Shown here: piece by piece, positions 1 through 7,955 of the stretch
How the letters are laid out: each line of letters opens with the position of its first letter
Numbering within the stretch: the first letter of the stretch is position 1
Virus record (IMG/VR): IMGVR_UViG_3300043099_000259
Location: 1 to 35,939 of that record
From: a virus
Length of the DNA: 35,939 nt
Strand: one strand, 5' to 3'
Notes under the pieces: model-generated
Told to the model about the DNA's origin: nothing
What the model saw: only the letters and a program-made list of their open reading frames with translations
Database searches by the model: none
Translations under genes and position numbers: made by a program

Positions 1-179
1 GATGGCTTGACCTGATTGTTAACACCAGCGACATCAGCGTGGTCTACGAAGATGAACACGCCGAGCGAACATTTATCAGCTTAATCAGCAACGATAAAGA
101 GATTACCACTAAGAACACACTGGATGAGATTATTCAAAAGATTAGGCGAGCGACTTCGATCAATATTTACTCGCAGTAA
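1..179 (+). CDS. C-terminal part of the small protein that starts at 35567 (second copy at contig start)
   Basis: Codon phase begins at base 3 and runs to the TAA at 177-179. The encoded peptide is the same as the C-terminal end of the small gene at 35567-35821, ending in INIYSQ. The two base differences between copies inside this frame (128 and 164) are both synonymous, which supports it as a real coding frame. Its last 56 bases overlap the start of the tail chaperone gene at 124. Function is unknown; on the circular genome it sits directly upstream of the tail chaperone. Confidence 0.85.
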   Translation, partial: WLDLIVNTSDISVVYEDEHAERTFISLISNDKEITTKNTLDEIIQKIRRATSINIYSQ

Positions 180-297
180 ACCCACCACGTACAACCTCGT
201 TGAAGTATTCAAGCATGGCGGGCATAGGTACTACCGATTTCCAAAGGAGGTGAACATGCCGCTCGAAAGGTTCTCCATGAGCATGAGCCTGCTTGAG
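1..297. repeat. Left copy of the terminal overlap (contig ends join)
   Basis: This stretch matches 35643-35939 over 297 bases with 8 substitutions and no indels. The differences fall at 128, 164, 180, 240, 243, 249, 261 and 263. A physical terminal repeat in one clone would normally be identical, so I read this as assembly overlap of a circular or permuted genome drawn from closely related variants. Closing it gives a genome of about 35,642 bp. Confidence 0.93.
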
Positions 298-765
298 CGA
301 TTAAGCAGCGGTCTAAGTGGCAGCGAGATGGAGAAGATATTGACCGAGATGGAGAAGGCACTCAGCGCAGGCTTGAGCAATCCAAAGACAGCGGCATTGA
401 TGGGCGCATACATCCACGTAATCCGCGAAAGGCAGAACACGGTAATCCATCGCGACATACTGCTTAACATCGCAGCGACTTGGATAATACGCGAGGATGA
501 GAATCCGGCAGAGATTAATCCCGACATCCATCAGCAGAAACTAACACTATTCGAAGAGCTCAGCAAGGGGGGTGCTCATGATTTTTTTTACAGCTTGGGT
601 ATCGAGCCGCTGATGCCCTTATTCAATATTTCAGCGGAAGAGTTTCAAACGCTTTGGGAGTACAACACGGTAGAACTTCGCAAGCTGCACGAGGCATTAC
701 GCCAACTGAGCTCTCACCGCAAAGCCGGGCAAAGAGATCAGCCGACACCTTCCGGGAGCAAGTGA
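124..765 (+). CDS. Probable tail assembly chaperone (213 aa)
   Basis: A 213-residue protein directly upstream of the tape measure gene, the usual place of gpG-type tail assembly chaperones that coat the tape measure while the tube polymerises. The basic N-terminus is followed by a mostly helical, soluble middle and C-terminus with no signal or membrane segment. ATG124 is the only standard ATG before Met45. Substitutions between the two terminal copies are synonymous in this frame from base 180 onward, so coding begins well before the internal ATG at 256, even though that ATG has an AAAGGAGG-like site upstream. It overlaps the previous gene by 56 bases and ends in TGATG, sharing a base with the next start. 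The family assignment comes from position and size rather than a recognised motif. Confidence 0.6.
   Translation: MRLFKRLGERLRSIFTRSKPTTYNLVEVFKHGGHRYYRFPKEVNMPLERFSMSMSLLERLSSGLSGSEMEKILTEMEKALSAGLSNPKTAALMGAYIHVIRERQNTVIHRDILLNIAATWIIREDENPAEINPDIHQQKLTLFEELSKGGAHDFFYSLGIEPLMPLFNISAEEFQTLWEYNTVELRKLHEALRQLSSHRKAGQRDQPTPSGSK
582..589 (+). other. T8 tract forming a possible -1 slippery heptamer
   Basis: Eight consecutive T bases are read in the chaperone frame as TTT TTT preceded by T, matching X XXY YYZ for -1 slippage. The -1 frame is open from 582 to the stop at 882-884, so a shifted ribosome would make a fusion carrying the 39-aa ORF at 765. Known tail chaperones often make a gpG/gpGT pair by frameshifting. 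Against this, the original frame keeps protein-like sequence for about 60 codons past the tract, and TGATG coupling could express the downstream ORF without slippage. Confidence 0.3.
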
Positions 766-884
766 TGAACCTTGCCGGAGGTAGCATATCCGAGTTCAAT
801 GAGTTAATGGCTTCCGATGTTTCGGTTTATTTGCTTAAATTTGAGGCAGCAATAAAGGCTCAAAATGGCAGCAGCAAAGGTTGA
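765..884 (+). CDS. Small protein between tail chaperone and tape measure (39 aa)
   Basis: ATG765 shares its A with the chaperone stop in a TGATG junction, the classic arrangement for translational reinitiation. The 39-residue product begins MNLAGGSISEFNELM and continues with an amphipathic helix-like stretch (VYLLKFEAAIKAQ). The same frame is open upstream to 582, but residues there look like an out-of-frame shadow of the chaperone, so I prefer ATG765. It overlaps the tape measure start by 20 bases. By position it could be the counterpart of the gpT part of a gpG/gpGT chaperone pair, expressed by coupling or as a frameshift product. Confidence 0.6.
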   Translation: MNLAGGSISEFNELMASDVSVYLLKFEAAIKAQNGSSKG

Positions 885-3660
885 GATTATCTATGAAGCC
901 GAGGCAACGAGCCTGAAGGCGGTTGTAAACGAAGTTAACAAAGTCAATAGCGATGTAGTTGAATCAGCTAAACAGACTTCAACAAAGTTTGCTAATGAGT
1001 TTAAGAATGCATCAAAGGAGGCTGCGAACGCATTTGCAAATGGCCAGCTAAATGGGGCTATTAAAAATCTTAACACACAGGTTGCGAGTCTTACAACTGG
1101 TCTAAAGCTAAATACTGATGCATTCAAAAAATTTGATACTGAAGCGCAAAAGACAAATAAGATATTAGTTCAATCGGCTCAAGACGTTGCAAAGTACGAA
1201 GATAGGTTACGCGAATTGTCGGTTGCAGGTCAAAGGGCAACGCAAGAGTTTGAAGATATAGCGAAAGCGGTCGGCGAATACAAGTCGGCTATTATTGCCG
1301 CCGATAGGGCTGTTGATTTGTACTCTAAGTCAACCGATGCCGCAACGGGTCGAATAGGTGAACTTGAAGATAAGTTATACGATTTAGCTTTAGCAGGGAA
1401 ATCCAATACACAAGAATTTCAAGACTTGGTTCGCGAGGTTGCTAACGTTAAACGTGCGATAGTTGAAACCGATAAGCAAGTCGATTCATTCGTTGAACGC
1501 TCGAGGGGCTTTGGTACGGTAGTACAAAACATTGAATTAGTCGGGAACGCATTTCAAGTAGTCGAAGGTGCGGCGGCATTGTTCGGAGATGAAAACGAGG
1601 AACTTCAAAAGACTCTCGTTAAGTTGCAAGCGATTACTGCGATTACCTCGGGTATTGAGCAAGCGCGTTTAATATTAATCGAGCAAAGTGCTAAAAAGAC
1701 TGGCATTGCAGCCGTAGCTGAAAGGGCTTATGGGTTAGCAGTTGGTACATCCACAGGCGCATTGAAAGCATTTAGGATTGCACTTGCTGCCACTGGTGTA
1801 GGATTGATTATTGTTGCCATTGGCGCTTTGATTGCAAACTTTGACAAGCTTAAGGATGCAATATTCGGAACAAGCGATACAACACGCGCATTAAAGGCTA
1901 CCCTCGAAGGGGTTCGAACTGCACAGGCTGGAGCCATAGAGCAAACATCGAAAGTGGGCACTGCATTTGAGTTAGCACGTAAAGGGGTAATCTCAAAAGA
2001 CGAAGCGTTGTTAACGTACAACGAAACGCTCGGCGATAGTTTTGGGAAAACAAATGACCTCAATGTAGCCGAGGCGAATTACGTTAAAAAGAAAGAAGCA
2101 TTCATTCAGGCCACAGCTGCAAGGGCGCAGGCTCAAGCGTTGCTCGCTCAATCGGCGGCATTAGCAGCCGAGGCGGCAACTGTTACCGGAGAACAGGCTA
2201 CTAACTTTGGTGAAAAAATACAGACATTCATTGGCGATGCATTTGGTGTGTTTAATAAATTAATTGGCAATACAGCTGCTGTAACTGCTGCATCATTAAA
2301 AGCAAATACATTAATCGTTGAGCAAAATGCAAAGGAAAGAGTTCAATCTGAAAAGACCGCACAGGCTGAAATACTTACCAACTTAGCCACCTCTAAATTA
2401 GCAGAGGCAGAAGTAATTGAAAACGGAGCTGGGATTGCTTCAGAGGTTGAGCAGAAAGTAAATGAGAAGAGAGCGGAACAAGCAAAAGCATTTGAAGAAT
2501 TGCTCAAAGAAATTAAAAAGGCAAGCAATGAATCAATAGCAAAACTTGAAGAGCAAAATGCAGAGTTTAGCAAAAACAAAAGACTTTCAATTGAAGAGGC
2601 ATATCAAAAAGAATTAGAGCGACTTGCCGAACAAAAGAAAAAACGTGATGAAAAAAACGCATTAGCTTTTGAAGGATTATCTGAGCAGCTATTTGATGGT
2701 CAAATAAACAGGCTTAGAAGATTGGAAGCAGAAGAAGGTAGTACATCAGAACGCCGCATCCAGCTTATTGAGTTAGAATCACAAAAACAGATTGCAGCTA
2801 TTAGGCTAAGTGTTGATGACAAGGCGAAAGCAGATAATCAAATACTGCGCATTGAAGCAGAAACACAGCAAGCCATTCGCGATGAGCGTAAGAAGTCACG
2901 CGATGAAGCAATCGATCAAGCGTTGGAGATTGCAAGTGCTTCGGCTGATGCGCTTGGTAGTATCTTAAAGTTTCAAAGCCAGCTAACGGAGAACAGAATT
3001 GCTGAGATACAAAGCAGCAGTGAAAAGGAACTCGAAGCGATTAACAGCTCACTCGAAAGCGAAGTAGTTAAGGCCAACAAACGCGAGGCATTGGAGAAGC
3101 GCACACAATCGAAGATAGCAGCTGAAAAGCAAAAGCAGGCGCGGCAAGAAAAGGCATTGAATATCTTCCGAGCAACCATTGACACGGCTGCATCAATTGT
3201 CAAGACAGGGGCGCAGCTCGGTTATCCCGCCGCGCTTCCATTCCAAATCCTTGCCGGTATTGTTGGAGCTGCTAACATCGCAGCAATCGCAGCACAGCCA
3301 TTGCCTAAGTTCAAGAAGGGTGGTATGGTAGGCGGGCGCAGCCACGAAGCGGGTGGCACATTGATTGAAGCAGAGCGTGGCGAGTACGTTGTGAATAAGA
3401 ACTCAGTGATGCGCAACCGCCGCGAACTGGATGCAATCAACACATCGAGCGCGGCATTCAAGCGGTTAATCGATGAGCGTTACGTGCGCCCTGCCATACT
3501 TAGCTATGCGATGAATAACAAGCGCGACGGCATAACGGTTAACGCTTCGCTGAATAGCAAGTCGATGGAGAAAGAGCTCAAGGGATTGCGAAAGGACATG
3601 CGCAATAAGAACACCATTGTAAACATTAACGGAGGGGATTCTCGGTACTCATGGCAGTAG
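865..3660 (+). CDS. Tail tape measure protein (931 aa)
   Basis: The longest protein in the window. It is Ala/Lys/Glu/Gln-rich with long heptad-like helices, one hydrophobic stretch near residues 304-325 (ATGVGLIIVAIGALIANF) and a second weakly hydrophobic Ala-rich region near 790-815. The C-terminal segment near residues 819-852 (GGMVGGRSHEAGGTLIEAE) is a glycine-rich motif common at the ends of siphophage tape measures. Such proteins set tail length and line the tube lumen until DNA ejection. At about 0.15 nm per helical residue, 931 residues suggest a tail near 140 nm, which is an estimate. The gene overlaps the preceding small ORF by 20 bases and the next gene by 10. Confidence 0.9.
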   Translation: MAAAKVEIIYEAEATSLKAVVNEVNKVNSDVVESAKQTSTKFANEFKNASKEAANAFANGQLNGAIKNLNTQVASLTTGLKLNTDAFKKFDTEAQKTNKILVQSAQDVAKYEDRLRELSVAGQRATQEFEDIAKAVGEYKSAIIAADRAVDLYSKSTDAATGRIGELEDKLYDLALAGKSNTQEFQDLVREVANVKRAIVETDKQVDSFVERSRGFGTVVQNIELVGNAFQVVEGAAALFGDENEELQKTLVKLQAITAITSGIEQARLILIEQSAKKTGIAAVAERAYGLAVGTSTGALKAFRIALAATGVGLIIVAIGALIANFDKLKDAIFGTSDTTRALKATLEGVRTAQAGAIEQTSKVGTAFELARKGVISKDEALLTYNETLGDSFGKTNDLNVAEANYVKKKEAFIQATAARAQAQALLAQSAALAAEAATVTGEQATNFGEKIQTFIGDAFGVFNKLIGNTAAVTAASLKANTLIVEQNAKERVQSEKTAQAEILTNLATSKLAEAEVIENGAGIASEVEQKVNEKRAEQAKAFEELLKEIKKASNESIAKLEEQNAEFSKNKRLSIEEAYQKELERLAEQKKKRDEKNALAFEGLSEQLFDGQINRLRRLEAEEGSTSERRIQLIELESQKQIAAIRLSVDDKAKADNQILRIEAETQQAIRDERKKSRDEAIDQALEIASASADALGSILKFQSQLTENRIAEIQSSSEKELEAINSSLESEVVKANKREALEKRTQSKIAAEKQKQARQEKALNIFRATIDTAASIVKTGAQLGYPAALPFQILAGIVGAANIAAIAAQPLPKFKKGGMVGGRSHEAGGTLIEAERGEYVVNKNSVMRNRRELDAINTSSAAFKRLIDERYVRPAILSYAMNNKRDGITVNASLNSKSMEKELKGLRKDMRNKNTIVNINGGDSRYSWQ

Positions 3661-5660
3661 AAATTAAATTCCTTATTGACAACCTCGACCGAGGCCAGCC
3701 GCTTAACCCTGAGGACTTCGGCATCAATATTACCACAGACGATAACATCGGAGCCCGCATTGTTTCATTCGATAATGAGTTAACCTTTGGCGGTGATGTA
3801 TTCACTTATCTATACACTAAGCTCGAGACTTCAGGGTATTGTGAGTTGGTGCGCGTGACTGCGCAATATCTTTGCAACTCTGGTACCTGGGAGAAGTTAG
3901 TCGATGGTTATATCATTGTAACCGAATCGGTGTTTCTAATTAATAAGTGCCAGGTGAAAACGAAGCTATATGATGAAACCTTCAGCACTAAGATTAACAA
4001 CAACAAGAGCATCCCATTTTCGCTAGCCTTATCGGCATCAAAGAACGGCACAGCCATAATTCCGCCAGTGATGCGCAGGCTTGACATATTCAACCCGCCC
4101 ACCGGAACCTATGAAGCGCAATTCGCATATGGCTATGCGCTGTATGATGTGTTCCAGCATTTGATTAATTGCATGAGCGATGGCTTGATTGACTTTGCTT
4201 CAAACTTCTTTTCATATACCTATCCCGATGCGAGCTTGCCAGTATACACGCAAGGCAATGTCCTAAGACAGCGACAGCCATTCGAGATGACTGCGACATT
4301 CGAGAAGCTATATCTCGCAATGAAGCAAAAGCTAAACCTCGGCATCGGCTTCGAGAAGCAAGCGAATGGCAGACCATTGCTACGCATCGAGCCTATTGCA
4401 TACTTCCAGCAATCAGGCGCATCGGCTAACCTTTACGATCAGCCGGAGATTGAGATGAAGTTCGATACCACACGGCTCTATGCCGCTGTGGACTTTGGCT
4501 CTGACCCATTCCTCGAACAGGCTGAGTGCGATGGTGGCAATACTGCATGCACGTTTGTGCAAACGCCATTCAGAGGCTTCAGGATTGAGACATTCGGATT
4601 CATTGGCGAATGTAATACATCGAACGTTCTGAACTTGAAAAGCGGCGATATCATATTCGATGCGAATGTGATTGAGGATGTGATTCGCTTTGCATCGCCA
4701 AGCCATGACCTAAGCAACTTCATCATTCAGTCGAGTTATGATAATACCTTTGCGGCGAATGGATTTATAGCGATTAAATACGACCCGTATACAATAGGGC
4801 AAACGGTATACAACGGCTTGTACACGAACATCAATGTATCAGCTAATTGGTTGAGCGGTTACCCTAATAGCTTATTCAGTTTCTTGAATGCGCCATTCAC
4901 GCCAGCACAAGCTGCGTGCGAGGTAAGGATAGGCGCATTTCCATTTCCGGTATTTGATGCCAATGATAACGCGGTTGAAAGTTACTTTGGATGGAACGGC
5001 GCTTATATTCCATTCACCAATCAATTCAATGACCCAAACAACTTGTATGCAGGCGATTCTTATGTATGCCCTTATGCGGGTGTTTACACGATAACGCTTC
5101 AATTAATTCGTGACAATGGACCTGACCCACTTGTAGGCAATGTTGTAAACTTCTGCTCAATCGTTCGCCGCGATGCTAACGATACATTCATTGCTGAGGT
5201 TCCATCATTCCCACCTCTTACGCAGACTTATATATCGAACTCGCTGGTGACCGTCACCACTACTTTTGTGTGCAATCAGGGCGATAAGATAAGCGCGAAC
5301 TTCTATGCGCAAGTGCAGAACGGCACCAACATACCGATAAGGATTGCGAATACAACTGGAGGCGGTGGCCCTGTTAGCTTTATGGACATCACAGCCGTAC
5401 CGCTTAACGCGAACAACCCCGACCAAGACCTCGACCCAGTAAACATCGATGATGTGCAAGCCTACCTCTACAAGTTCAAGCGCCCGCTCACGATGGCAGA
5501 GATTAACGCCATCACATCGGAGACATCCAAGCCGATACAACTCGGGCGCAGGGATGACAGCCTTGCAGTGATTGACACCTACATTAAGAACATTCAGATT
5601 GAGTCAGTGATGCGCAAGGCCGCGCAATTCGAGCTACGTTCAAACAAACTACTTCCATGA
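3651..5660 (+). CDS. Tail tip / distal tail structural protein with C1q/TNF-like insertion (669 aa)
   Basis: Located immediately after the tape measure, where distal tail and baseplate-hub proteins normally lie. The first 240 residues look like a virion hub domain (MAVEIKFLIDNLDRGQPL at the start). Residues about 446-560 read like a C1q/TNF-type jelly roll: an aromatic GWNGAYIPF, then YVCPYAGVYTITLQL, then alternating strands, a pattern familiar from receptor-binding or trimerising domains. The final 60 residues return to a polar, basic tail. It overlaps the tape measure by 10 bases and the next gene by ATGA. The exact role (Dit, Tal or an adsorption protein) is inferred from order; the jelly-roll reading is by eye. 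Confidence 0.65.
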   Translation: MAVEIKFLIDNLDRGQPLNPEDFGINITTDDNIGARIVSFDNELTFGGDVFTYLYTKLETSGYCELVRVTAQYLCNSGTWEKLVDGYIIVTESVFLINKCQVKTKLYDETFSTKINNNKSIPFSLALSASKNGTAIIPPVMRRLDIFNPPTGTYEAQFAYGYALYDVFQHLINCMSDGLIDFASNFFSYTYPDASLPVYTQGNVLRQRQPFEMTATFEKLYLAMKQKLNLGIGFEKQANGRPLLRIEPIAYFQQSGASANLYDQPEIEMKFDTTRLYAAVDFGSDPFLEQAECDGGNTACTFVQTPFRGFRIETFGFIGECNTSNVLNLKSGDIIFDANVIEDVIRFASPSHDLSNFIIQSSYDNTFAANGFIAIKYDPYTIGQTVYNGLYTNINVSANWLSGYPNSLFSFLNAPFTPAQAACEVRIGAFPFPVFDANDNAVESYFGWNGAYIPFTNQFNDPNNLYAGDSYVCPYAGVYTITLQLIRDNGPDPLVGNVVNFCSIVRRDANDTFIAEVPSFPPLTQTYISNSLVTVTTTFVCNQGDKISANFYAQVQNGTNIPIRIANTTGGGGPVSFMDITAVPLNANNPDQDLDPVNIDDVQAYLYKFKRPLTMAEINAITSETSKPIQLGRRDDSLAVIDTYIKNIQIESVMRKAAQFELRSNKLLP

Positions 5661-7330
5661 GTTATACATCGATACCCAACCAACCGATAATATTTAGCAG
5701 CACATTGCCCGAGGTATGCGAGGGTTGCGGCTCTGAGTTCGCGCAGCTTGCCGATTTCAACGATCAGCTGTTCTGGCAGCTCGAAGCAGGGGAGTGCGGA
5801 TACTTGCGATTCAATGAAATTATACTTGTCAATGATGCGAATGTTGATGGCTTTAATATAACTTTTCCCGGCAGCAATGACGATACCGCGCTTGTTGCAT
5901 ATACCTTCTACAAGTTCATCAACTGCCTCGAGTATAAGCTAACCATCACAATCAATACCGGCTCGGTCGGTACGCTTATCGTTGGCTTTACCAATGGTGA
6001 TTCGGTGAACATCAGCGCGGTGGGTACGCACACGATTTACCTCAAGGCTACCGACATCCCTGCGAATACTAACAGCAACATTCAGGATTTATTTATTGGC
6101 ACTAACCCAACCGTGCAAGAGTTCATTGGAAGCGTTACCATTGATGACTTCCAACCGAACTGCAACGGCGCATTATTCGCGGGCATCGTTGATGCTACAA
6201 CGCTGGCAGTGGTTCAAGTGCTCGACCCAGTGCTCACAACTAAGGACCAATACCTCACGGCGGGCATTGCCTTGGCTGATTACGAACTTGAGCCGGGCTG
6301 CTATCGGTTAGCGATTGCTGACTTTTGTACCAACACTTGCGGGCAGTATTACATCTATAACCCTTACTTCAACGATTGGGGTGGGTGCATCGATTGCCCT
6401 CCGCTTGGCTGGAGTAGCGTGGCGGTAACTGGCAGCGATACCTGGAACATCGGCGGCGGCGAGGCTCAGATTGACCTAACGGCAATCGGTAATGCCACAA
6501 GCCTTGAGTCGATTACTGAGCTATGCGAGGATACGGATTACTATGTGACTATTGAAGTCGATTCGATTGTCAATGCACGGCTACGGCTTCAGGTGGATGG
6601 GGTTAACTACGCCACAGCCATAAGCACAGCGGGCACTTATAACTTCACTATAACGGTAACGCAGAGCGGAGCATTGAGCCTACTCGGTTCGCAGTTTGGT
6701 GCTTCGCTCGATGGCGAGATAACGGTTACGCGCATCACGGTGCGAGCTGATAAGAACTGGGCGAAGTATGACAAGTACAGCGACCTGATTCAGATTGGTG
6801 ACTTCACGGATGAATGCCGTTTCTTTAAGATTGAAGGCTGCAATGGCGAGAACCAATTCGGGCTCGGCTTCAGCGGCACATCATTTCTTCCAGGCATCCG
6901 ATTGGAAGGGCGCAGATTTCAACCGCAATATGATACCGATACCGATTTGTTTAGGTATGCTTCCGGCAGATGGCAGGCGAGCTTCGTGGACCGCAAAAAG
7001 AAATTGAGCTACCACTTTGGGCGCTTGCCTGAGTACGTGCTCGACTTCCTCTCGATTGTATTTTATTTCGATAATTGCTACGTGAATGGTGAGCTATCCT
7101 TCCCAGCCGATAATGAATTCCCGACCATCGAATACGACAATGCCGATGACCTTGGCAGCTTGACAATCGAGCTGTACAAGAAGAAGGAGAAAGTGCGCAA
7201 GACGGTCTGTGTTGGCGTGGATGCTGACTGCTTGCCGTCAATTCTCGACAACGCAGATGAGCCGTTTATATTGACTCAGGATAACGAGCGTATCACAACC
7301 GAGAACTTCATCAATTTGTATCAACAATAA
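5657..7330 (+). CDS. Tail tip protein with two carbohydrate-binding-like beta modules (557 aa)
   Basis: Starts in an ATGA overlap with the preceding tail gene. The N-terminal part is Cys-rich (CEGCGSEF). Residues about 55-170 and 250-365 each resemble a beta-sandwich of the CBM4/9 or galactose-binding type: short strands, a YTFYKF or WSSVAVTGSDTW entry, and a closing I-T-V-D/T-R-I strand. The C-terminal 190 residues include an aromatic virion-like region (ASGRWQASFVDRKKKLSYHF). I infer a tail-tip component that binds host surface glycans. No enzymatic motif is visible. The gene is followed by a strong Bacteroidota-type promoter, so it probably ends the long tail transcript or is read through. 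Confidence 0.6.
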   Translation: MSYTSIPNQPIIFSSTLPEVCEGCGSEFAQLADFNDQLFWQLEAGECGYLRFNEIILVNDANVDGFNITFPGSNDDTALVAYTFYKFINCLEYKLTITINTGSVGTLIVGFTNGDSVNISAVGTHTIYLKATDIPANTNSNIQDLFIGTNPTVQEFIGSVTIDDFQPNCNGALFAGIVDATTLAVVQVLDPVLTTKDQYLTAGIALADYELEPGCYRLAIADFCTNTCGQYYIYNPYFNDWGGCIDCPPLGWSSVAVTGSDTWNIGGGEAQIDLTAIGNATSLESITELCEDTDYYVTIEVDSIVNARLRLQVDGVNYATAISTAGTYNFTITVTQSGALSLLGSQFGASLDGEITVTRITVRADKNWAKYDKYSDLIQIGDFTDECRFFKIEGCNGENQFGLGFSGTSFLPGIRLEGRRFQPQYDTDTDLFRYASGRWQASFVDRKKKLSYHFGRLPEYVLDFLSIVFYFDNCYVNGELSFPADNEFPTIEYDNADDLGSLTIELYKKKEKVRKTVCVGVDADCLPSILDNADEPFILTQDNERITTENFINLYQQ

Positions 7331-7343
7331 ATTCGTATATTTG
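7315..7343 (+). promoter_or_regulatory. Bacteroidota-type promoter upstream of the tail-tube gene
   Basis: TTTG at 7315-7318 and TATATTTG at 7336-7343 are separated by 17 bases, a good match to the Bacteroidota primary-sigma consensus TTTG / TAnnTTTG. The -33 box lies in the last codons of the upstream gene. The predicted start leaves a leader of roughly 65-70 bases. Confidence 0.75.
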
Positions 7344-7415
7344 CAGTACATCATAGGAACGTAGGGGTTATGCCGTCCTATTCAACAGGCTGACAATAAT
7401 TAAATCTCTACTACT
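7344..7415 (+). ncRNA. Structured 5' leader of the tail-tube gene (candidate RNA element)
   Basis: ATAGGA at 7353-7358 and TCCTAT at 7376-7381 form a perfect 6-bp stem. The enclosed loop carries GTAGGGG (7361-7367), which can pair with TCTCTAC (7405-7411, two G-U pairs) just before the ATG at 7416, giving an H-type pseudoknot next to the start codon. This suggests mRNA stabilisation or translational control. The second pairing is short and unproven. Confidence 0.4.
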
Positions 7416-7955
7416 ATGGCTTGTGTAAGCTACTGCGACTCTTCGCTACTTGATCACAACTTAGTAAACTGCAATGAATACAAGCTCGGTGGCGTGTCTG
7501 CTATCCTTGTGGGTGCTTGCGGTACCGAATTGGTTGACCCTTCAGATGCGGTCGAAGTTCAGGCATTAATCACTGCCGGAACTGCGAAGCTAATCGAGGA
7601 CATCCGTTTCGCGTTGCCTGCTGGCTCACCTGTGACTGTTGATAGCCCGATCGGCTGCGGTACTCCAATTCGTATCAACGAAGACCGTACTGCAACCTTG
7701 TACGATGCAAACGTAACCGATGAGAACAATACTTTCTGGAATGATGTAAACAATCGCCGTATCGCATGGGTGCTCGCATTCATGTGCGACAGCGGTAAAG
7801 TGATTTACATCAACCCTCCTGTGGGTATTACCACATCGGCGAACTTCATCTTGCCTGAGCAGAACAATGAATTGCAGCGCTACGAAGTTACATTCAGCTG
7901 GCGTGACAAGAATATCCCAGCACAATACGATGCCCCTGCTGGCATCTTTGGATAA
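7416..7955 (+). CDS. Probable major tail (tube) protein (179 aa)
   Basis: A 179-residue, beta-rich soluble protein with no signal peptide. It has its own strong promoter and structured leader, as expected for an abundant structural subunit. The size fits siphophage tail-tube proteins. The C-terminal region (NNELQRYEVTFSWRDKN, then APAGIF) resembles tube proteins of Bacteroidota siphophages as I know them; this is recognition by eye. A head decoration or other abundant virion role is the main alternative. It ends TAATG, sharing a base with the glycosyltransferase start. Confidence 0.55.
   Translation: MACVSYCDSSLLDHNLVNCNEYKLGGVSAILVGACGTELVDPSDAVEVQALITAGTAKLIEDIRFALPAGSPVTVDSPIGCGTPIRINEDRTATLYDANVTDENNTFWNDVNNRRIAWVLAFMCDSGKVIYINPPVGITTSANFILPEQNNELQRYEVTFSWRDKNIPAQYDAPAGIFG

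Noticed and set aside
835-842. TAAATTTG before the tape measure gene
   Set aside because: It matches the -7 consensus but is inside coding sequence with no TTG at a suitable distance; chance matches are expected in A/T-rich codons.
654-884. ORF starting at TTG654 (76 aa)
   Set aside because: The region before 765 is the -1 shadow of the tail chaperone; the start ATG765 in TGATG context is more plausible.
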